A stretch of 64,000 bases of DNA from Xylophilus sp. GW821-FHT01B05 (GCA_038961845.1 CP152408.1:5084001-5148000); one strand, 5' to 3'; shown: positions 49,009-58,675, counted from the stretch's first letter. The notes: a model not told the origin generated them from the letters alone. Translations and numbers: made by a program.

Positions 49009-50640
49009 ATGCCTGCCTGCGTTGCCACGCCCCTCCGACATGCCGCCCAACGCGGCCGGGCCGCAGGCCTGCTCGGGCTGCTTTCCGTATTGCTGCTGAG
49101 CGCCTGCGGCAGCCTGCCGCCGAACACCGGGCGACAGGAGACGCAGGCCTTGCAGGCCCCCGCCAGTACCCGCCTGTTCCAACGCGTCGCCGCCCTGATG
49201 CCGCAGCCGACCACGGCACGCAACGACTCCGGCCTGCGCCTGCTGGGCAATTCGGAGGACGCCTATGGCAGCCGTCTGGCGCTGATCGAGGCAGCAGAGA
49301 AGACGCTGGACCTGCAGTACTACAGCATCCACTACGACAGCTCGACCGAAGCCTTGCTGCGGCGCCTGCAGGTGGCGGCCGAGCGCGGAGTGCGCGTGCG
49401 CATCCTGGTGGATGACTTCAATGCCGCCGGCGACAACGCCGAGGTGCTGCGGCTTGACCAGATTCCAGGCATACAGGTGCGATTGTTCAACCCGCTGTTC
49501 GGCCCACGGGCATCGCAGGCCGGACGCATCTTCAGTTCGCTGTTCGACTTCAACCGCATCCAGCAGCGGATGCACAACAAGGTATTCATTGCCGACAATG
49601 CCCTGGCGGTCGCTGGTGGCCGCAACCTGGGCGACGAATACTTTGGCCAGGGGGAAAGCAGCAACTTCCTGGATCTGGACCTGCTGGTGGCCGGCCGGCT
49701 GGTGCGGGACCTGTCACACAGCTTCGACCGCTATTGGAATAGCGAGCTTGCCTACCCTGTGGCAACCCTGCTGACGCCCGCCGAGCGCAAGCAACTGGGC
49801 GCGTCGCAGACTCCCTCCGCTGCTGCGCCTCCGCAAGAGCAAGCGCCCCAAGCGACAGCCGTGGTGCCGCAGCGGCCCCGCACAGTGCCTGGCGCCCGCG
49901 GCGTGGCGCGCGACATTCTCCAGGGCCACATGCAACTGGTGTGGGCCCCGGCACTGCTGCTGGCCGACAAGCCCTCCAAGATTGATTCGGACGACCCCAA
50001 CGAGCCAGAGCCCACGGTGGTGGACGGCCTGGTCCATTTGCTGGATCGGGCGCAGCGCGAGTTGCTGATCGTGTCGCCCTACTTCGTGCCGGGCGACGCC
50101 ATGATGAAGACCTTTGGCGCGCTGCGCGCGCGCGGTGTGCGCATCCGGGTGCTGACAAATTCGCTAGCCTCCAACGATGCACCGCTGGCCCATGCCGGCT
50201 ATGCCCGCCACCGCAAGGCACTGCTGGCGCTGGGCGTAGAGCTGTACGAGCTGCAATCGCACGGCAATACGCGGCGCCGGCTGTTCGGCTCCACGCCGCA
50301 ATCGCGGGCCAGTCTGCACTCCAAGGCCTTGGTGATGGATGGACGGCTGCTGGTGGTGGGTTCGATGAACCTGGACCGCCGCTCAGCCCTGCAGAACACC
50401 GAGCTGGGCATCGTCGTACAAAGCCGCACGCTGGCGCGTGAGCTGAATGGGAACCTGGAAGAGACGCTGGCCGACTGCTACCGCGTGGAGCTGACGCCCG
50501 ATGGCCGGTTGCGCTGGCATGCACCGCCCGACGCCGCCCACCCCGAAGGCCAGGTATATGACAGCGAGCCTGAGGCCAGCACCAGCCTCAAGCTGATGCT
50601 GGATCTGCTCGGGCCCCTGGCGCCGGACGAGATGCTCTAG
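49009..50640 (+). CDS. Phospholipase D / cardiolipin synthase-like lipoprotein
   Basis: A 543-aa protein with a lipoprotein signal (LLSVLLLSACGS, lipobox Cys near 33) and two HKD motifs: HNKVFIADNALAVAGGRNLG and HSKALVMDGRLLVVGSMNLD. The arrangement resembles ClsC (YmdC)-type cardiolipin synthases, though a lipidated N-terminus makes a periplasmic or outer-membrane phospholipase equally possible. A Pro/Ala/Gln-rich insert separates the two catalytic halves around residues 265-300. AGAAGGA five bases before the ATG supports the start. It follows uup by 100 bp. Confidence 0.85.
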   Translation: MPACVATPLRHAAQRGRAAGLLGLLSVLLLSACGSLPPNTGRQETQALQAPASTRLFQRVAALMPQPTTARNDSGLRLLGNSEDAYGSRLALIEAAEKTLDLQYYSIHYDSSTEALLRRLQVAAERGVRVRILVDDFNAAGDNAEVLRLDQIPGIQVRLFNPLFGPRASQAGRIFSSLFDFNRIQQRMHNKVFIADNALAVAGGRNLGDEYFGQGESSNFLDLDLLVAGRLVRDLSHSFDRYWNSELAYPVATLLTPAERKQLGASQTPSAAAPPQEQAPQATAVVPQRPRTVPGARGVARDILQGHMQLVWAPALLLADKPSKIDSDDPNEPEPTVVDGLVHLLDRAQRELLIVSPYFVPGDAMMKTFGALRARGVRIRVLTNSLASNDAPLAHAGYARHRKALLALGVELYELQSHGNTRRRLFGSTPQSRASLHSKALVMDGRLLVVGSMNLDRRSALQNTELGIVVQSRTLARELNGNLEETLADCYRVELTPDGRLRWHAPPDAAHPEGQVYDSEPEASTSLKLMLDLLGPLAPDEML

Positions 50641-50650
50641 CGTTCAGCCA

Positions 50651-52786
50651 TCAGGGCAGGACCGGGTTGTCGATGGCGCGCTGCACCCGGATGTCGGCGT
50701 CGCGCTGCAGCAGCAGGCGCTGCTGCACCAGCGAACGTGCCGCCGTCGTCACCGCCTGTACATAGCCCGCCTGGTTGCCATACAGCGACTCCAGCGAAGG
50801 CCGGCCGTCGCCCGCGGACCTGCGCGCCGCCTCGGTCTTGTGGAAGGGCAGGTAGCTGCCGCTCAGGTTGACCAGATCGACGATGCCCGGCGTGGCGACG
50901 TAGTTGAACTCCAGGCTGGTGCCCAACGGCGCCTGCACATCCACGCTGCGGATGCCGGCGCGCGTCAGGCCAGTGCTTGAGTCGACCTGCGGCACCAGGA
51001 TGGCGTAGTCCCGGCCGGCGTAGCGCGGCGGCAGGATGGACGGGATGCCGGACTCGTCCTGCGGACGGTACTGCGGCCCGAAGTCCAGCAGCGGGAAGCC
51101 GTTGAAGCGCGCCAGGTACTGGAAGTCCGGCACCACGGCGCTGCCACCTGCGGGCCAGGCCGTGCCGCGGATGGCGGGAAAGCTGAGTTGCTCCGGCCGC
51201 ACCAGCGTGCCATTGGCCAGTTGAGGTACCTGGCTTGGTGGCGGCGACGCATCTCGCGCCACCCAGTCGGCCAGGTCGAGGAACAGGGCGCGGAAGGTGT
51301 CGGCAAAGTCCACCATGCTGCCGCGCGGGTAGACCGCCGACGTCGGGTCGTAGACGATGCCGCTGCTGCGCCCGCCGGTGCCGCCGCCGTGCTGCGTGCT
51401 GGCGTAGTAGTAGATGCGCGCGTTATCGGGCTGCACCAGGTCGCGGGTGCCGAGCGCATCGGTCAGTACCGGCGAGCCCTGCAGTTGCCAGAACTCGGTG
51501 CCCGACAGGCCCAGGAAGAACTTCGGGCAGGTCTGGCTGGCCTGGCAGCGCGCCATCACGCCGCCAGTGCGGCCGGACACGGCATCGACATAGTCGGCCG
51601 CCAGCCCACGCGGCGCAGTCTGGCCGAAGGCGCTGTGGTCGGTGCGCAGGCCGCCACCGCCACCGGGCACGGCAAAGCGGGTGTTGATATTGGTCTGACG
51701 CGCGGCCACATGGGCGTAGATGCCATCGAACACCTTGGCGCCATCCAGCGCCCGGTTGAAGCCCAGGTGCAGAAAGGTCTTCATCGCGTTACCCGACTGC
51801 GAGGTGCCCTGGCCAATGGCATAGCGGATGCTGCCCGCCAGCGGGTTGGGCATGCCGGCGCTATCGGCCGGGCGCTTGCGCAAGAAGCTCACCGTGTCGC
51901 GCAGGGCCGCCAGGCCCACGCCCATCACGCGCGGGTCTTTGGCGATATAGGTGATCTCATACAGCACATTGGGCTGAAAACCACCCTTCAGGCAGACCGA
52001 GGCTGGGTTGGGCGTGCCGGGAAACGCATTGGCGGCTGCATCGCAGGTGGCGAACTTCCAGTCGGACGCCGGGATCGGCACGCGCGGATCGGTTTCATTG
52101 ACGCGGCGCGTCAGCGCGAAGCCGGCGGCGGTGTTGTCCAGCGTGGCCGGCGCGTAGGGGATCATGGTGCCGTTGAAGACACCGCCCGGCAAGGTCAGCG
52201 CCGGCGAGGCGGCGGTGGCAATCAGCTCGGCCGCGTAGGGGCCGGTGATCGACGAACCGTCCTTGTTGCGCGCAATGGGCACGTCGAGCGTGAGGCGCTG
52301 CGCGCTGCTCTTGGGCACATCGCCCTGCCAGGCCGAGAACAACCAGACATAGCCCTGCTCAAAGTACACCGCATCGCTGGGCGCCGTGGCCAGGTTAGGC
52401 ATGGTCAGGATGTTGCCGCGATTGGGTGCGTCGTAGCGCAGGATGCCGTTGGCGCGGGCCATGTCCTTGGGCTTGAGCATGACGAAATCGCTCTGGTACT
52501 CGACCATGCCGCGTGCATTCACCGGCGCCAGCTCCAGGTCCTGGATGACGGCGTTCTTCGGGTCGCGCGGATCGACCTCGCCGCGGATCGTGCCGCTGAG
52601 CTGCTCGTAGGCGCCCACGCTGCCAAAGCTGCCGGCCATGTCCTGGCGGCTGCTGATGTTCATCTCGATGCGCGGGCTTGCGTCTGCGCCCGAGCCGCCA
52701 CCACAGGCCGTCAGCAAGCCGGCCATGCCCCATGCGGCGGCGTACCCAACGCTACGCCGCAGCGTGCGCCACTGTGTCTTTTTCAT
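50651..52786 (-). CDS. Large alpha/beta-hydrolase-domain lipoprotein
   Basis: A 711-aa exported protein with a lipobox (MAGLLTACGGG). The sequence IGQGTSQSGNAMKTFLHLGF looks like the nucleophile elbow of an alpha/beta hydrolase (G-x-S-x-G as TSQSG), in line with the Abhydrolase_10 type of large secreted proteins; LGLSGTEFWQLQGSP and YYYASTQHGGG follow. It may hydrolyse an ester outside the cytoplasm, so its product could be taken up by the neighbouring Bug-dependent system. Start at 52786 has a GAGACAAAAC leader like the neighbouring Bug genes. It is the last gene of the AtuA/FAH operon. Confidence 0.75.
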   Translation of the reverse strand: MKKTQWRTLRRSVGYAAAWGMAGLLTACGGGSGADASPRIEMNISSRQDMAGSFGSVGAYEQLSGTIRGEVDPRDPKNAVIQDLELAPVNARGMVEYQSDFVMLKPKDMARANGILRYDAPNRGNILTMPNLATAPSDAVYFEQGYVWLFSAWQGDVPKSSAQRLTLDVPIARNKDGSSITGPYAAELIATAASPALTLPGGVFNGTMIPYAPATLDNTAAGFALTRRVNETDPRVPIPASDWKFATCDAAANAFPGTPNPASVCLKGGFQPNVLYEITYIAKDPRVMGVGLAALRDTVSFLRKRPADSAGMPNPLAGSIRYAIGQGTSQSGNAMKTFLHLGFNRALDGAKVFDGIYAHVAARQTNINTRFAVPGGGGGLRTDHSAFGQTAPRGLAADYVDAVSGRTGGVMARCQASQTCPKFFLGLSGTEFWQLQGSPVLTDALGTRDLVQPDNARIYYYASTQHGGGTGGRSSGIVYDPTSAVYPRGSMVDFADTFRALFLDLADWVARDASPPPSQVPQLANGTLVRPEQLSFPAIRGTAWPAGGSAVVPDFQYLARFNGFPLLDFGPQYRPQDESGIPSILPPRYAGRDYAILVPQVDSSTGLTRAGIRSVDVQAPLGTSLEFNYVATPGIVDLVNLSGSYLPFHKTEAARRSAGDGRPSLESLYGNQAGYVQAVTTAARSLVQQRLLLQRDADIRVQRAIDNPVLP

Positions 52787-52854
52787 GTTTTGTCTCTGTT
52801 GATTGAAAGCCATGGCCCGTGTGTCCGGGCCTGTACGTGGTGATCCGGCTGCGC

Positions 52855-53823
52855 TTACTCGGCTTCGATGCCCGCGCCCTTCACGATGCGGCCCCACTTC
52901 TGCGATTCGGCGGTCTGGAACTTGGCCAGCTCATCCGGCGTGGTGGTGAACACCTCGGTGCCAGAGGATTCATAAAAGGCGGTACGGGCGCTGTCGCTGT
53001 GCGCGGCCTTTACCAGCAGTTCGTTCAGGCGCTTGACTACCGCCGGCGGCGTATGCGCGGGTGCATAGGCGGCGAACCAGTAGCCCATTTCGTAGCCCGG
53101 CACGCCGGCTTCGGCGATGGTCGGCACATCGGGCGCGAGCGGCGAGCGTTTGGCGCTGGACATGCCCAGCGCGCGCAGCTTGCCGGCCTTGACCTGGGGC
53201 AAGCCGGTGGCCGTGTCGGTGATCATCATCTGGATCTGGTTGCCCAGCAGGTCAGTAACGGCCAACGGGTTGCTCTTGTACGGCACGTGCAGCAACTGGA
53301 TGCCGGCCATCTGCTGCAGCAGCTCGCCCGCCATGCGGCTGGAAGAACTGCCGCTGCCAAAGCTGAGCTTGCCCGGTTCCTTCTTGGCCAGGGCGATGAA
53401 TTCGCCCACGGTCTTGGCTGGCAATGCCGGGTTCACCACCATGATCTGGCCGCCCTTGCCCAGGCCGGTGATGGGGCTGAAGTCCTTCACCGGGTCGTAG
53501 GGCAGCTTCTTGTACAGGTGCTCATTGGCAGCGTGTGTGGTGTTGGTGGTGATCAGCACGGTGTAGCCGTCGGCCGGCGCGCGCGCCACGCTTTGCGAGG
53601 CGATGAAGCCGCTGGCGCCGGCCTTGTTGTCGACCACCACGGACTGGCCGCTTTCAGCGGACACGGCCTGGCCAATGGCGCGCGCGATCTGGTCGGTGGC
53701 GCTGCCTGCGGCAAAGGGCACGACGAAGGTGATGGACTTGGCGGGGAAGGTCTGGGCCTGGGCCCAGGTCTGCAACAGCCCAATAGCGACCGTTGCCGTA
53801 GCCAGTGTGCGAACAAGTTTCAT
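52855..53823 (-). CDS. Bug-family (TctC) periplasmic solute-binding protein
   Basis: A 322-aa exported binding protein; the signal peptide ends near TWAQAQ. SITFVVPFAAGSATDQIARA and VVVDNKAGASGFIASQ are Bug-family hallmarks, as are LGKGGQIMVVNP and the C-terminal ELAKFQTAESQKWGRIVK. It binds a small carboxylate in the periplasm. No TctA/TctB membrane genes are nearby, as is common for the expanded Bug families of Comamonadaceae and Bordetella. It lies 68 bp upstream of the hydrolase gene and follows the cupin gene. Confidence 0.92.
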   Translation of the reverse strand: MKLVRTLATATVAIGLLQTWAQAQTFPAKSITFVVPFAAGSATDQIARAIGQAVSAESGQSVVVDNKAGASGFIASQSVARAPADGYTVLITTNTTHAANEHLYKKLPYDPVKDFSPITGLGKGGQIMVVNPALPAKTVGEFIALAKKEPGKLSFGSGSSSSRMAGELLQQMAGIQLLHVPYKSNPLAVTDLLGNQIQMMITDTATGLPQVKAGKLRALGMSSAKRSPLAPDVPTIAEAGVPGYEMGYWFAAYAPAHTPPAVVKRLNELLVKAAHSDSARTAFYESSGTEVFTTTPDELAKFQTAESQKWGRIVKGAGIEAE

Positions 53824-53923
53824 GCTTTTGTCTCTCGATAGTTGTGGAAAAAACAAGGGGGGACTGACGTTTGCGGCGGTCCCGGGAATAGCCCTCACCA
53901 AAGCTGGCAGGGCACTGCGGCGA

Positions 53924-54466
53924 TCAGCCCGCGTCGATCAATACGAAGGCGAGGCGTGCCACGGTGTCCGAGCGGTTCGCCCAGGCATGCTGGGTGCCGC
54001 GCTGGATAAGGACATCCCCCGCGCGAAGAAGTGTTTCCTGCGTATCCAGGACCGCAAACACTTCGCCCTGCAGGACCAGCGCGTAGTCCACCGACTCTGT
54101 ACAGTGCATGCCGGGGTGCTTCTGCGTGCCGGCGTCATCGCGATGCGCATCGCGGAACACACTGCCGAACGTGGCCTGGATTCGCTGGCGCGTCTCCTCG
54201 GGGTCTTTCGACTCTGGCGGCAGATCGATGATGCGCAGCACGCTGCCACGCGGCGGAGGGGCGATTCCCTGCAATGCGTCTAGTCCGTCCTCGGCATCGA
54301 TGGAAGCCGGAGAGGACGTCGTGCACCACAGGTTGACGGCCTGGAACCCAGGCCGTGATGCCAGCGTGCGCACGTTGCGGGCCGGGCCGTCTTCTGCGAT
54401 ACAGGACCGGCCTTCGGCGTCATGGCCCGTGACGACGCGACGGATGGTGGAAGAAGAGTGGTTCAC
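53924..54466 (-). CDS. Cupin-domain protein
   Basis: A 180-aa protein. The C-terminal half is a cupin barrel: HPGMHCTESVDYALVLQGEV (motif 1, containing H and E metal ligands) and LRAGDVLIQRGTQHAWANRS (motif 2 with GTxH). The start is taken as GTG 54466, preceded by GGAGAC, the same leader as the neighbouring genes; the ORF upstream has no cupin features. A small dioxygenase, isomerase or sensor role is possible; no enzyme class can be named. Confidence 0.8.
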   Translation of the reverse strand: MNHSSSTIRRVVTGHDAEGRSCIAEDGPARNVRTLASRPGFQAVNLWCTTSSPASIDAEDGLDALQGIAPPPRGSVLRIIDLPPESKDPEETRQRIQATFGSVFRDAHRDDAGTQKHPGMHCTESVDYALVLQGEVFAVLDTQETLLRAGDVLIQRGTQHAWANRSDTVARLAFVLIDAG

Positions 54467-54491
54467 GTTGTCTCCCGGGGCAAACACGGGT

Positions 54492-55433
54492 TCATTCGGC
54501 TTTGAGATTGAGCGACTGGATCGTCTTTTCCAGCACCAGGAAATCGTCCGCAACACGCTGCAAGTACTGCGGGCCATCCAGGTAGGCCGGGTTCTGCGAC
54601 TGCGTTCTGGCTGCATCACGGAAGTCTTCGGACTGCACCGTGGCCGCGCAAGCCTTGGTCAGCAGGTGCAGCGTTTCCGGGGAAGTTCCCTTCGGCGCCC
54701 AAAGCCCATTCAGGCCAGGGGCCAAGGAGGAAATGCCAAGCTCCTTGAAGGTGGGGGCATCCGGATAGCGCGACTGCCGCTGCTCGGCAAAAACGGCCAG
54801 CACGCGCAGTTTGTTGTTGGCCGCTGCCGCCGCGGCAGAGGACACACCGAACTGCAGTGCCCCGCCCATCAGATCGACCAGCATGGGGCTGTCCCCACGG
54901 TAGGTAATGGGGTTGAACTTCAGGCCTGCGGCTTTTGCGAAGTGTTCAGCAGAAAGGTGCGGGACGGTCCCTTGCCCGGCAGTCCCGTAGGCCAGCTTGC
55001 CTGGTTCGGCCTTGGCCATTTGCATCAGTTGCTGGATTGACTTGATGGGCGAATCTGCGCTGACAACCAAGGTCATCACGTTCTCATGCGTCTGGCACAC
55101 CGGCGTCAGTGCGTCGTACCTCGGCCCCCTGAGCAAAATCGAACCGCTGGTGACCGGCGTGGAGGGCCCAAAGGCCAGGGTGTATCCGTTAGGCGTGGCC
55201 CTGGCCACCTGCCAGAAGCCGATAGTCCCACCAGCGCCGTCCTTGTTGATGACGACCACCTGCGCACCGAGCTGCGTCGCCATCGACCTTGAGAAAACGC
55301 GCGCCATGCTGTCCACCGCGCCACCTGCGGCAAAAGGCACGATCATCTGAATCGGCTGCTGCGCCGGATAGCTCTGCGCTCCCGCCTGGCCCACGCCCGC
55401 GCAGAGTGCAAGAAAAATCACCGCCAACTTCAT
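54492..55433 (-). CDS. Second Bug-family (TctC) periplasmic solute-binding protein
   Basis: A 313-aa exported protein with signal peptide (VIFLALCAGVGQAGAQ). IQMIVPFAAGGAVDSMARVF, VVINKDGAGGTIGFWQVARA and AKAEPGKLAYGTAGQG are Bug motifs. AGGAGACAAAAA ends directly before the ATG. It differs clearly from the other Bug protein at 52855, so the operon has two binding proteins that may recognise different acids. It is located between the FAH-like gene and the cupin gene. Confidence 0.92.
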   Translation of the reverse strand: MKLAVIFLALCAGVGQAGAQSYPAQQPIQMIVPFAAGGAVDSMARVFSRSMATQLGAQVVVINKDGAGGTIGFWQVARATPNGYTLAFGPSTPVTSGSILLRGPRYDALTPVCQTHENVMTLVVSADSPIKSIQQLMQMAKAEPGKLAYGTAGQGTVPHLSAEHFAKAAGLKFNPITYRGDSPMLVDLMGGALQFGVSSAAAAAANNKLRVLAVFAEQRQSRYPDAPTFKELGISSLAPGLNGLWAPKGTSPETLHLLTKACAATVQSEDFRDAARTQSQNPAYLDGPQYLQRVADDFLVLEKTIQSLNLKAE

Positions 55434-55481
55434 TTTTTGTCTCCTGATAGTTATTGATTTGCAAGGCGATGGATGGCAGCC

Positions 55482-56813
55482 CTAGCCCGCCATGGGCCAC
55501 GGCGAAGCGGGCAACACCATGGAGCGGCATTCGCCGAACCCGATGGATACATGGCCCGGCTTGCGGGCATGAGCGCTGAAGACCAGCTCATCGCCGTCCA
55601 GCAGCCACTGGCGCCGGCTTCCGTCCGGAAGAAGCAGGGGTTCATGGAATTCCGCCAGGCATCCGCGGCTTTCTCCGCCAGGGCCCGACACGGTTCCGCT
55701 GCCGATCAGATCTCCCGGGCGCAGATCGCAGCCATTGGACGTGTGGTGCGCGACCATTTGCGCAAAGGTCCAGTACATGTGCTTGAAGTTGCTGTGCGTG
55801 ACCCGGATCGGCGCCAGGCCACGGGAACGCATGCTCTCGCTCGTCAGCCACGCGTCCAACTGCAGATCCATGCCGCCGCTCGATGCGTCTTCGCCGTCGT
55901 TGAGGTAAGGCAGCGGCGCTGGCTCGCCAGCAGCGCGCAAGCGCGCGGGCGTGCGGAAAGGTGCAAGCGCTTCCGCAAACACCACCCAGGGCGAGACGAC
56001 CGAGCAAAAGCTCTTGCCCAAAAACGGGCCGAGCGGCGTTGTTTCCCAGCGCTGGATATCGCGCGCCGACCAGTCATTGAGCAGGCAGTAGCCAAATAGC
56101 TGCCCCCGGGCCGCCTGCACAGGCACCGGGCTGCCCAGCGCGTTTCCGGGCCCGATGAAGGCACCAAGCTCCAGCTCGAAGTCCAGCGCTTTTGTCGGGC
56201 CGAAATACATGCTGCCGTCCGGGGCCTTGGATTGGCCGTTGGGCCGACGCACGTCGTGCCCGCTGGCCCGCACCGAGCTGGCACGGCTGTTGTAGGCCAG
56301 CGGCAAGTGAAAGAAGGCCTCTGGGACCGGGTTATCCGGATGGGTACTTCGCCTGGCACGTGAAAGGTGGTCGATGGAGGTCAGGAAATCCGTGAACCCA
56401 CCGATCACCGCAGGCAATTGCATGCTCACCTCGGCTTGCGGGACCAGCAGTTGCTGCGCAAGCTCCCTGACGTTGGCGACCGCAGAGCCATCGCCGCTTG
56501 CCAACAGGTCGAACAGTTGCCCCCGCAACGCCGACGCGGCTGGCAGACCGAGCGCCATCAGGGGATTGAGTGAGCGCCCCATGGCGGCATCGGCCGCCAC
56601 TTTGGCCAAGCCGGTGAAGAAGCCTGCCTGGTTTGCCTCTGCAATGTCAAACACCTGATCGCCGATGGCAACACCGACGCGCGGGCCTCTGGCCGGTGTC
56701 GAGAACACGCCCCATGGCAGGTTCTGCACCGGGAAATCATGGTCCGGGGCGTTGGCGGACTCCACCCAACTGCGGCGCGCCGGATCATGGGTGTGGTTGA
56801 GGTGACAGTTCAT
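55482..56813 (-). CDS. Fumarylacetoacetase-like hydrolase
   Basis: A 443-aa protein of the fumarylacetoacetase fold. The metal-site blocks are intact: FTDFLTSIDHLSRARR (Asp and His), DFELELGAFIGPGNALGSPV (two Glu) and LLNDWSARDIQRWETTPLGP (Asp, Arg, Gln), with a downstream GKSFCSVVSPWVV lysine. Compared with the human enzyme, the Tyr of DFYSS is Leu here and the GYHGR strand reads AYNSR, so the substrate pocket is altered. It should cleave a C-C bond of a diketo acid, but fumarylacetoacetate itself is doubtful. Only from ATG 56813 does the protein resemble FAH; the frame continues upstream through the overlapping gene. Confidence 0.85.
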   Translation of the reverse strand: MNCHLNHTHDPARRSWVESANAPDHDFPVQNLPWGVFSTPARGPRVGVAIGDQVFDIAEANQAGFFTGLAKVAADAAMGRSLNPLMALGLPAASALRGQLFDLLASGDGSAVANVRELAQQLLVPQAEVSMQLPAVIGGFTDFLTSIDHLSRARRSTHPDNPVPEAFFHLPLAYNSRASSVRASGHDVRRPNGQSKAPDGSMYFGPTKALDFELELGAFIGPGNALGSPVPVQAARGQLFGYCLLNDWSARDIQRWETTPLGPFLGKSFCSVVSPWVVFAEALAPFRTPARLRAAGEPAPLPYLNDGEDASSGGMDLQLDAWLTSESMRSRGLAPIRVTHSNFKHMYWTFAQMVAHHTSNGCDLRPGDLIGSGTVSGPGGESRGCLAEFHEPLLLPDGSRRQWLLDGDELVFSAHARKPGHVSIGFGECRSMVLPASPWPMAG

Positions 56814-56827
56814 ACGAGGTCTTGAGG

Positions 56828-57199
56828 TCAGGCTTCGTGCGGCCCGGCCAGCCTGGACGCCAGCGCAGCCGGCACTTGCAGGCGCATGTCGAGCAAATGA
56901 AAAGACAGCGACTTGCCGTGCGTGTCGAGGTTGCGCGCATCGTTCACGCCGCCGTCCAGCACACCGTCGAGCACAAAGTTCATCGCCTGCAATTGCGGCA
57001 GCAGATAGCGCTGCACGGCCTGCGGCTGGCGGTGAGCGAAATGGCGGGCCACGGCCTCGGGCGTGATCTGCGCAAGCAGCAACGAGTACAGCTCCGGGTG
57101 CCAGGCGATCAGGCTGATGTTGGAGCGGTCGCCCTTGTCGCCGGTGCGGCCGTGTGCGGCGCGGCGCAACGGCACGGTCAATGCGGTGGCCTGCGTCAT
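56828..57199 (-). CDS. AtuA-associated small ferredoxin-fold protein
   Basis: A 123-aa protein with LRRAAHGRTGDKGDRSNISL, the characteristic motif of the C-terminal partner or domain of AtuA-type proteins. LDGVLDGGVNDARNLDTHGK closes the domain. In many bacteria it is fused to or encoded next to the large AtuA-type protein; here its ATG overlaps the AtuA stop by 4 bp and AAGGAG precedes it. The two probably form one complex. Confidence 0.88.
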   Translation of the reverse strand: MTQATALTVPLRRAAHGRTGDKGDRSNISLIAWHPELYSLLLAQITPEAVARHFAHRQPQAVQRYLLPQLQAMNFVLDGVLDGGVNDARNLDTHGKSLSFHLLDMRLQVPAALASRLAGPHEA

Positions 57200-58584
57200 A
57201 CGGCATCTCCTTCAGGCAACAAGGTGAAGCCGGTAGCCACCGCGCTGCGCGGCACCAGGCATGACAGCGTGGCCAGGCGTGGCGTGAGCGTGCTGCGCAC
57301 GCCGCCGCCGCCCGCCGGGCCGCAGGTGTAGAGCGCCATCACCTCGCGGCCCAGGCATTCGGCCTGGGCACGGTCGGCGTGGATGGCGGCGATGCGCAGG
57401 CGCACGTCGCGTGCGTCGCCCGCGGCGGTGGCGCCGAGCAAGCGGCCGGCGTCGTCGCCCAGGATGCTGAGCACGCCGATCAGGTCGATGCGCAAGTCCA
57501 GCGCGGGCAAGCGCTGCTGCAGCACCTGTGCCGCCAGCCGCGCACGCGCTTCGGCGCCGGGGCCGGCGTAGGAGATCTCGCCCTCGGCAAGCCAGCCGCC
57601 TTCGTGGCAGACGTTGACCTTGAGCGTGGCCGGGCGGGCGTGGCCGCGCACGCCCTGCAGGCGCACCCGGTCCGGGCCGACGGACTTGACCGTGGCGCCG
57701 CTGATGTCAGCGGTGACGTCTGGCGTGAGATAGGCGGCAGGGTCGTGCACCTCGTACAGCAACTGCTCGGTGACGGTGGCGGTGGAGACCAGGCCGCCGG
57801 TGCCGTCGGCCTTGCCGATGGTGCAGCCGCCGTCGGCGTCGATCTCCGCGATGGGAAAGCCGACCGCGTGCAGGCCCGGCACATCCTTGTAGCCCGGATC
57901 GGCAAAGTAGCCGCCGCAGACCTGGGCGCCGCACTCAAGCAGATGGCCAGCCATGGTGGCGCGCGCCAGCCGGTCCCAGTCGTCGTGGGCCCAGCCAAAG
58001 TGCGCGAGCGCGGGGCCCACGGCCAGCGATGGGTCGGCCACGCGGCCGGCCACCACGATCTGGGCGCCGGCGGCCAGTGCGGCGGCGATCGGCTCGGCGC
58101 CGACATAGGCGTTGGCGCTGACGATGCGCAGGCCGTCGAGCTGCGCGCCCAAGCCGTCGCGCAGCAGCGCGCGATGGGCATCGCCCGACACATCGTCGCC
58201 ATGGACGATGGCAATGCGCGGTGCCGGCAGGCCCAGCTCGGCCGCCATGCGCGCGATGTGGCGCGCCGCGGCCGGCGGGTTGGCCGCGCCAAAGTTGCTG
58301 ACGATGCGGATGCCGTGCGCCAGGCAGCGCGCCAGCACCGGGCGCAGCATGGCGTCCAGCAGCGGCTCGTAGCCCAGCGCCGGATCGGCGCGGCGACGCA
58401 GTTGGGCCAGGGCCAGCGTGCGCTCGGCCAGGGTCTCGAAGATCAGGAAGGCCGAGGCGCGCGGGTTGTTCAGCGCGGCCAGGCGCGCGATCAGCGTGTC
58501 GACCACCGGCCCGGCCGCGTCCACGCGGTCGCCAGAGAAGCCGGCGGCACAGCCGATCAGCAAGGGAGCAGAAGAAGGCGTCAT
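57196..58584 (-). CDS. AtuA-type (DUF1446) acyclic terpene utilisation family protein
   Basis: A 462-aa cytoplasmic protein. LLIGCAAGFSGDRVDAAGPV is the characteristic N-terminus; FETLAERTLALAQLRR, VSNFGAANPPAAARH and AGAQIVVAGRVADPSLAVGP are family blocks, and CGAQVCGGYFADPGYKDVPG lies near the middle. AtuA is needed for citronellol/geraniol use in Pseudomonas, but most homologues have no known reaction. The gene heads the operon and is divergent from the LysR regulator. The ATG at 58584 gives the family start; the frame upstream is open but not homologous. Confidence 0.88.
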   Translation of the reverse strand: MTPSSAPLLIGCAAGFSGDRVDAAGPVVDTLIARLAALNNPRASAFLIFETLAERTLALAQLRRRADPALGYEPLLDAMLRPVLARCLAHGIRIVSNFGAANPPAAARHIARMAAELGLPAPRIAIVHGDDVSGDAHRALLRDGLGAQLDGLRIVSANAYVGAEPIAAALAAGAQIVVAGRVADPSLAVGPALAHFGWAHDDWDRLARATMAGHLLECGAQVCGGYFADPGYKDVPGLHAVGFPIAEIDADGGCTIGKADGTGGLVSTATVTEQLLYEVHDPAAYLTPDVTADISGATVKSVGPDRVRLQGVRGHARPATLKVNVCHEGGWLAEGEISYAGPGAEARARLAAQVLQQRLPALDLRIDLIGVLSILGDDAGRLLGATAAGDARDVRLRIAAIHADRAQAECLGREVMALYTCGPAGGGGVRSTLTPRLATLSCLVPRSAVATGFTLLPEGDAV

Positions 58585-58649
58585 GGGCGAAGCAGTGAAA
58601 GTGGCGCGACTGTAGGCCCAGCCCCATGATCCGTAAAATCGAAAGTCTG

Positions 58650-58661
58650 GATCAATTGATC
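58650..58661. promoter_or_regulatory. Likely LysR-type operator in the divergent promoter
   Basis: GATCAATTGATC is a perfect 12-bp palindrome in the 91-bp gap between the AtuA-like gene and the LysR gene, 15 bases before the lysR start. LysR-type regulators bind such dyads near both promoters, so this is a good operator candidate. Confidence 0.55.
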
Positions 58662-58675
58662 TGAATGGCAAATCA

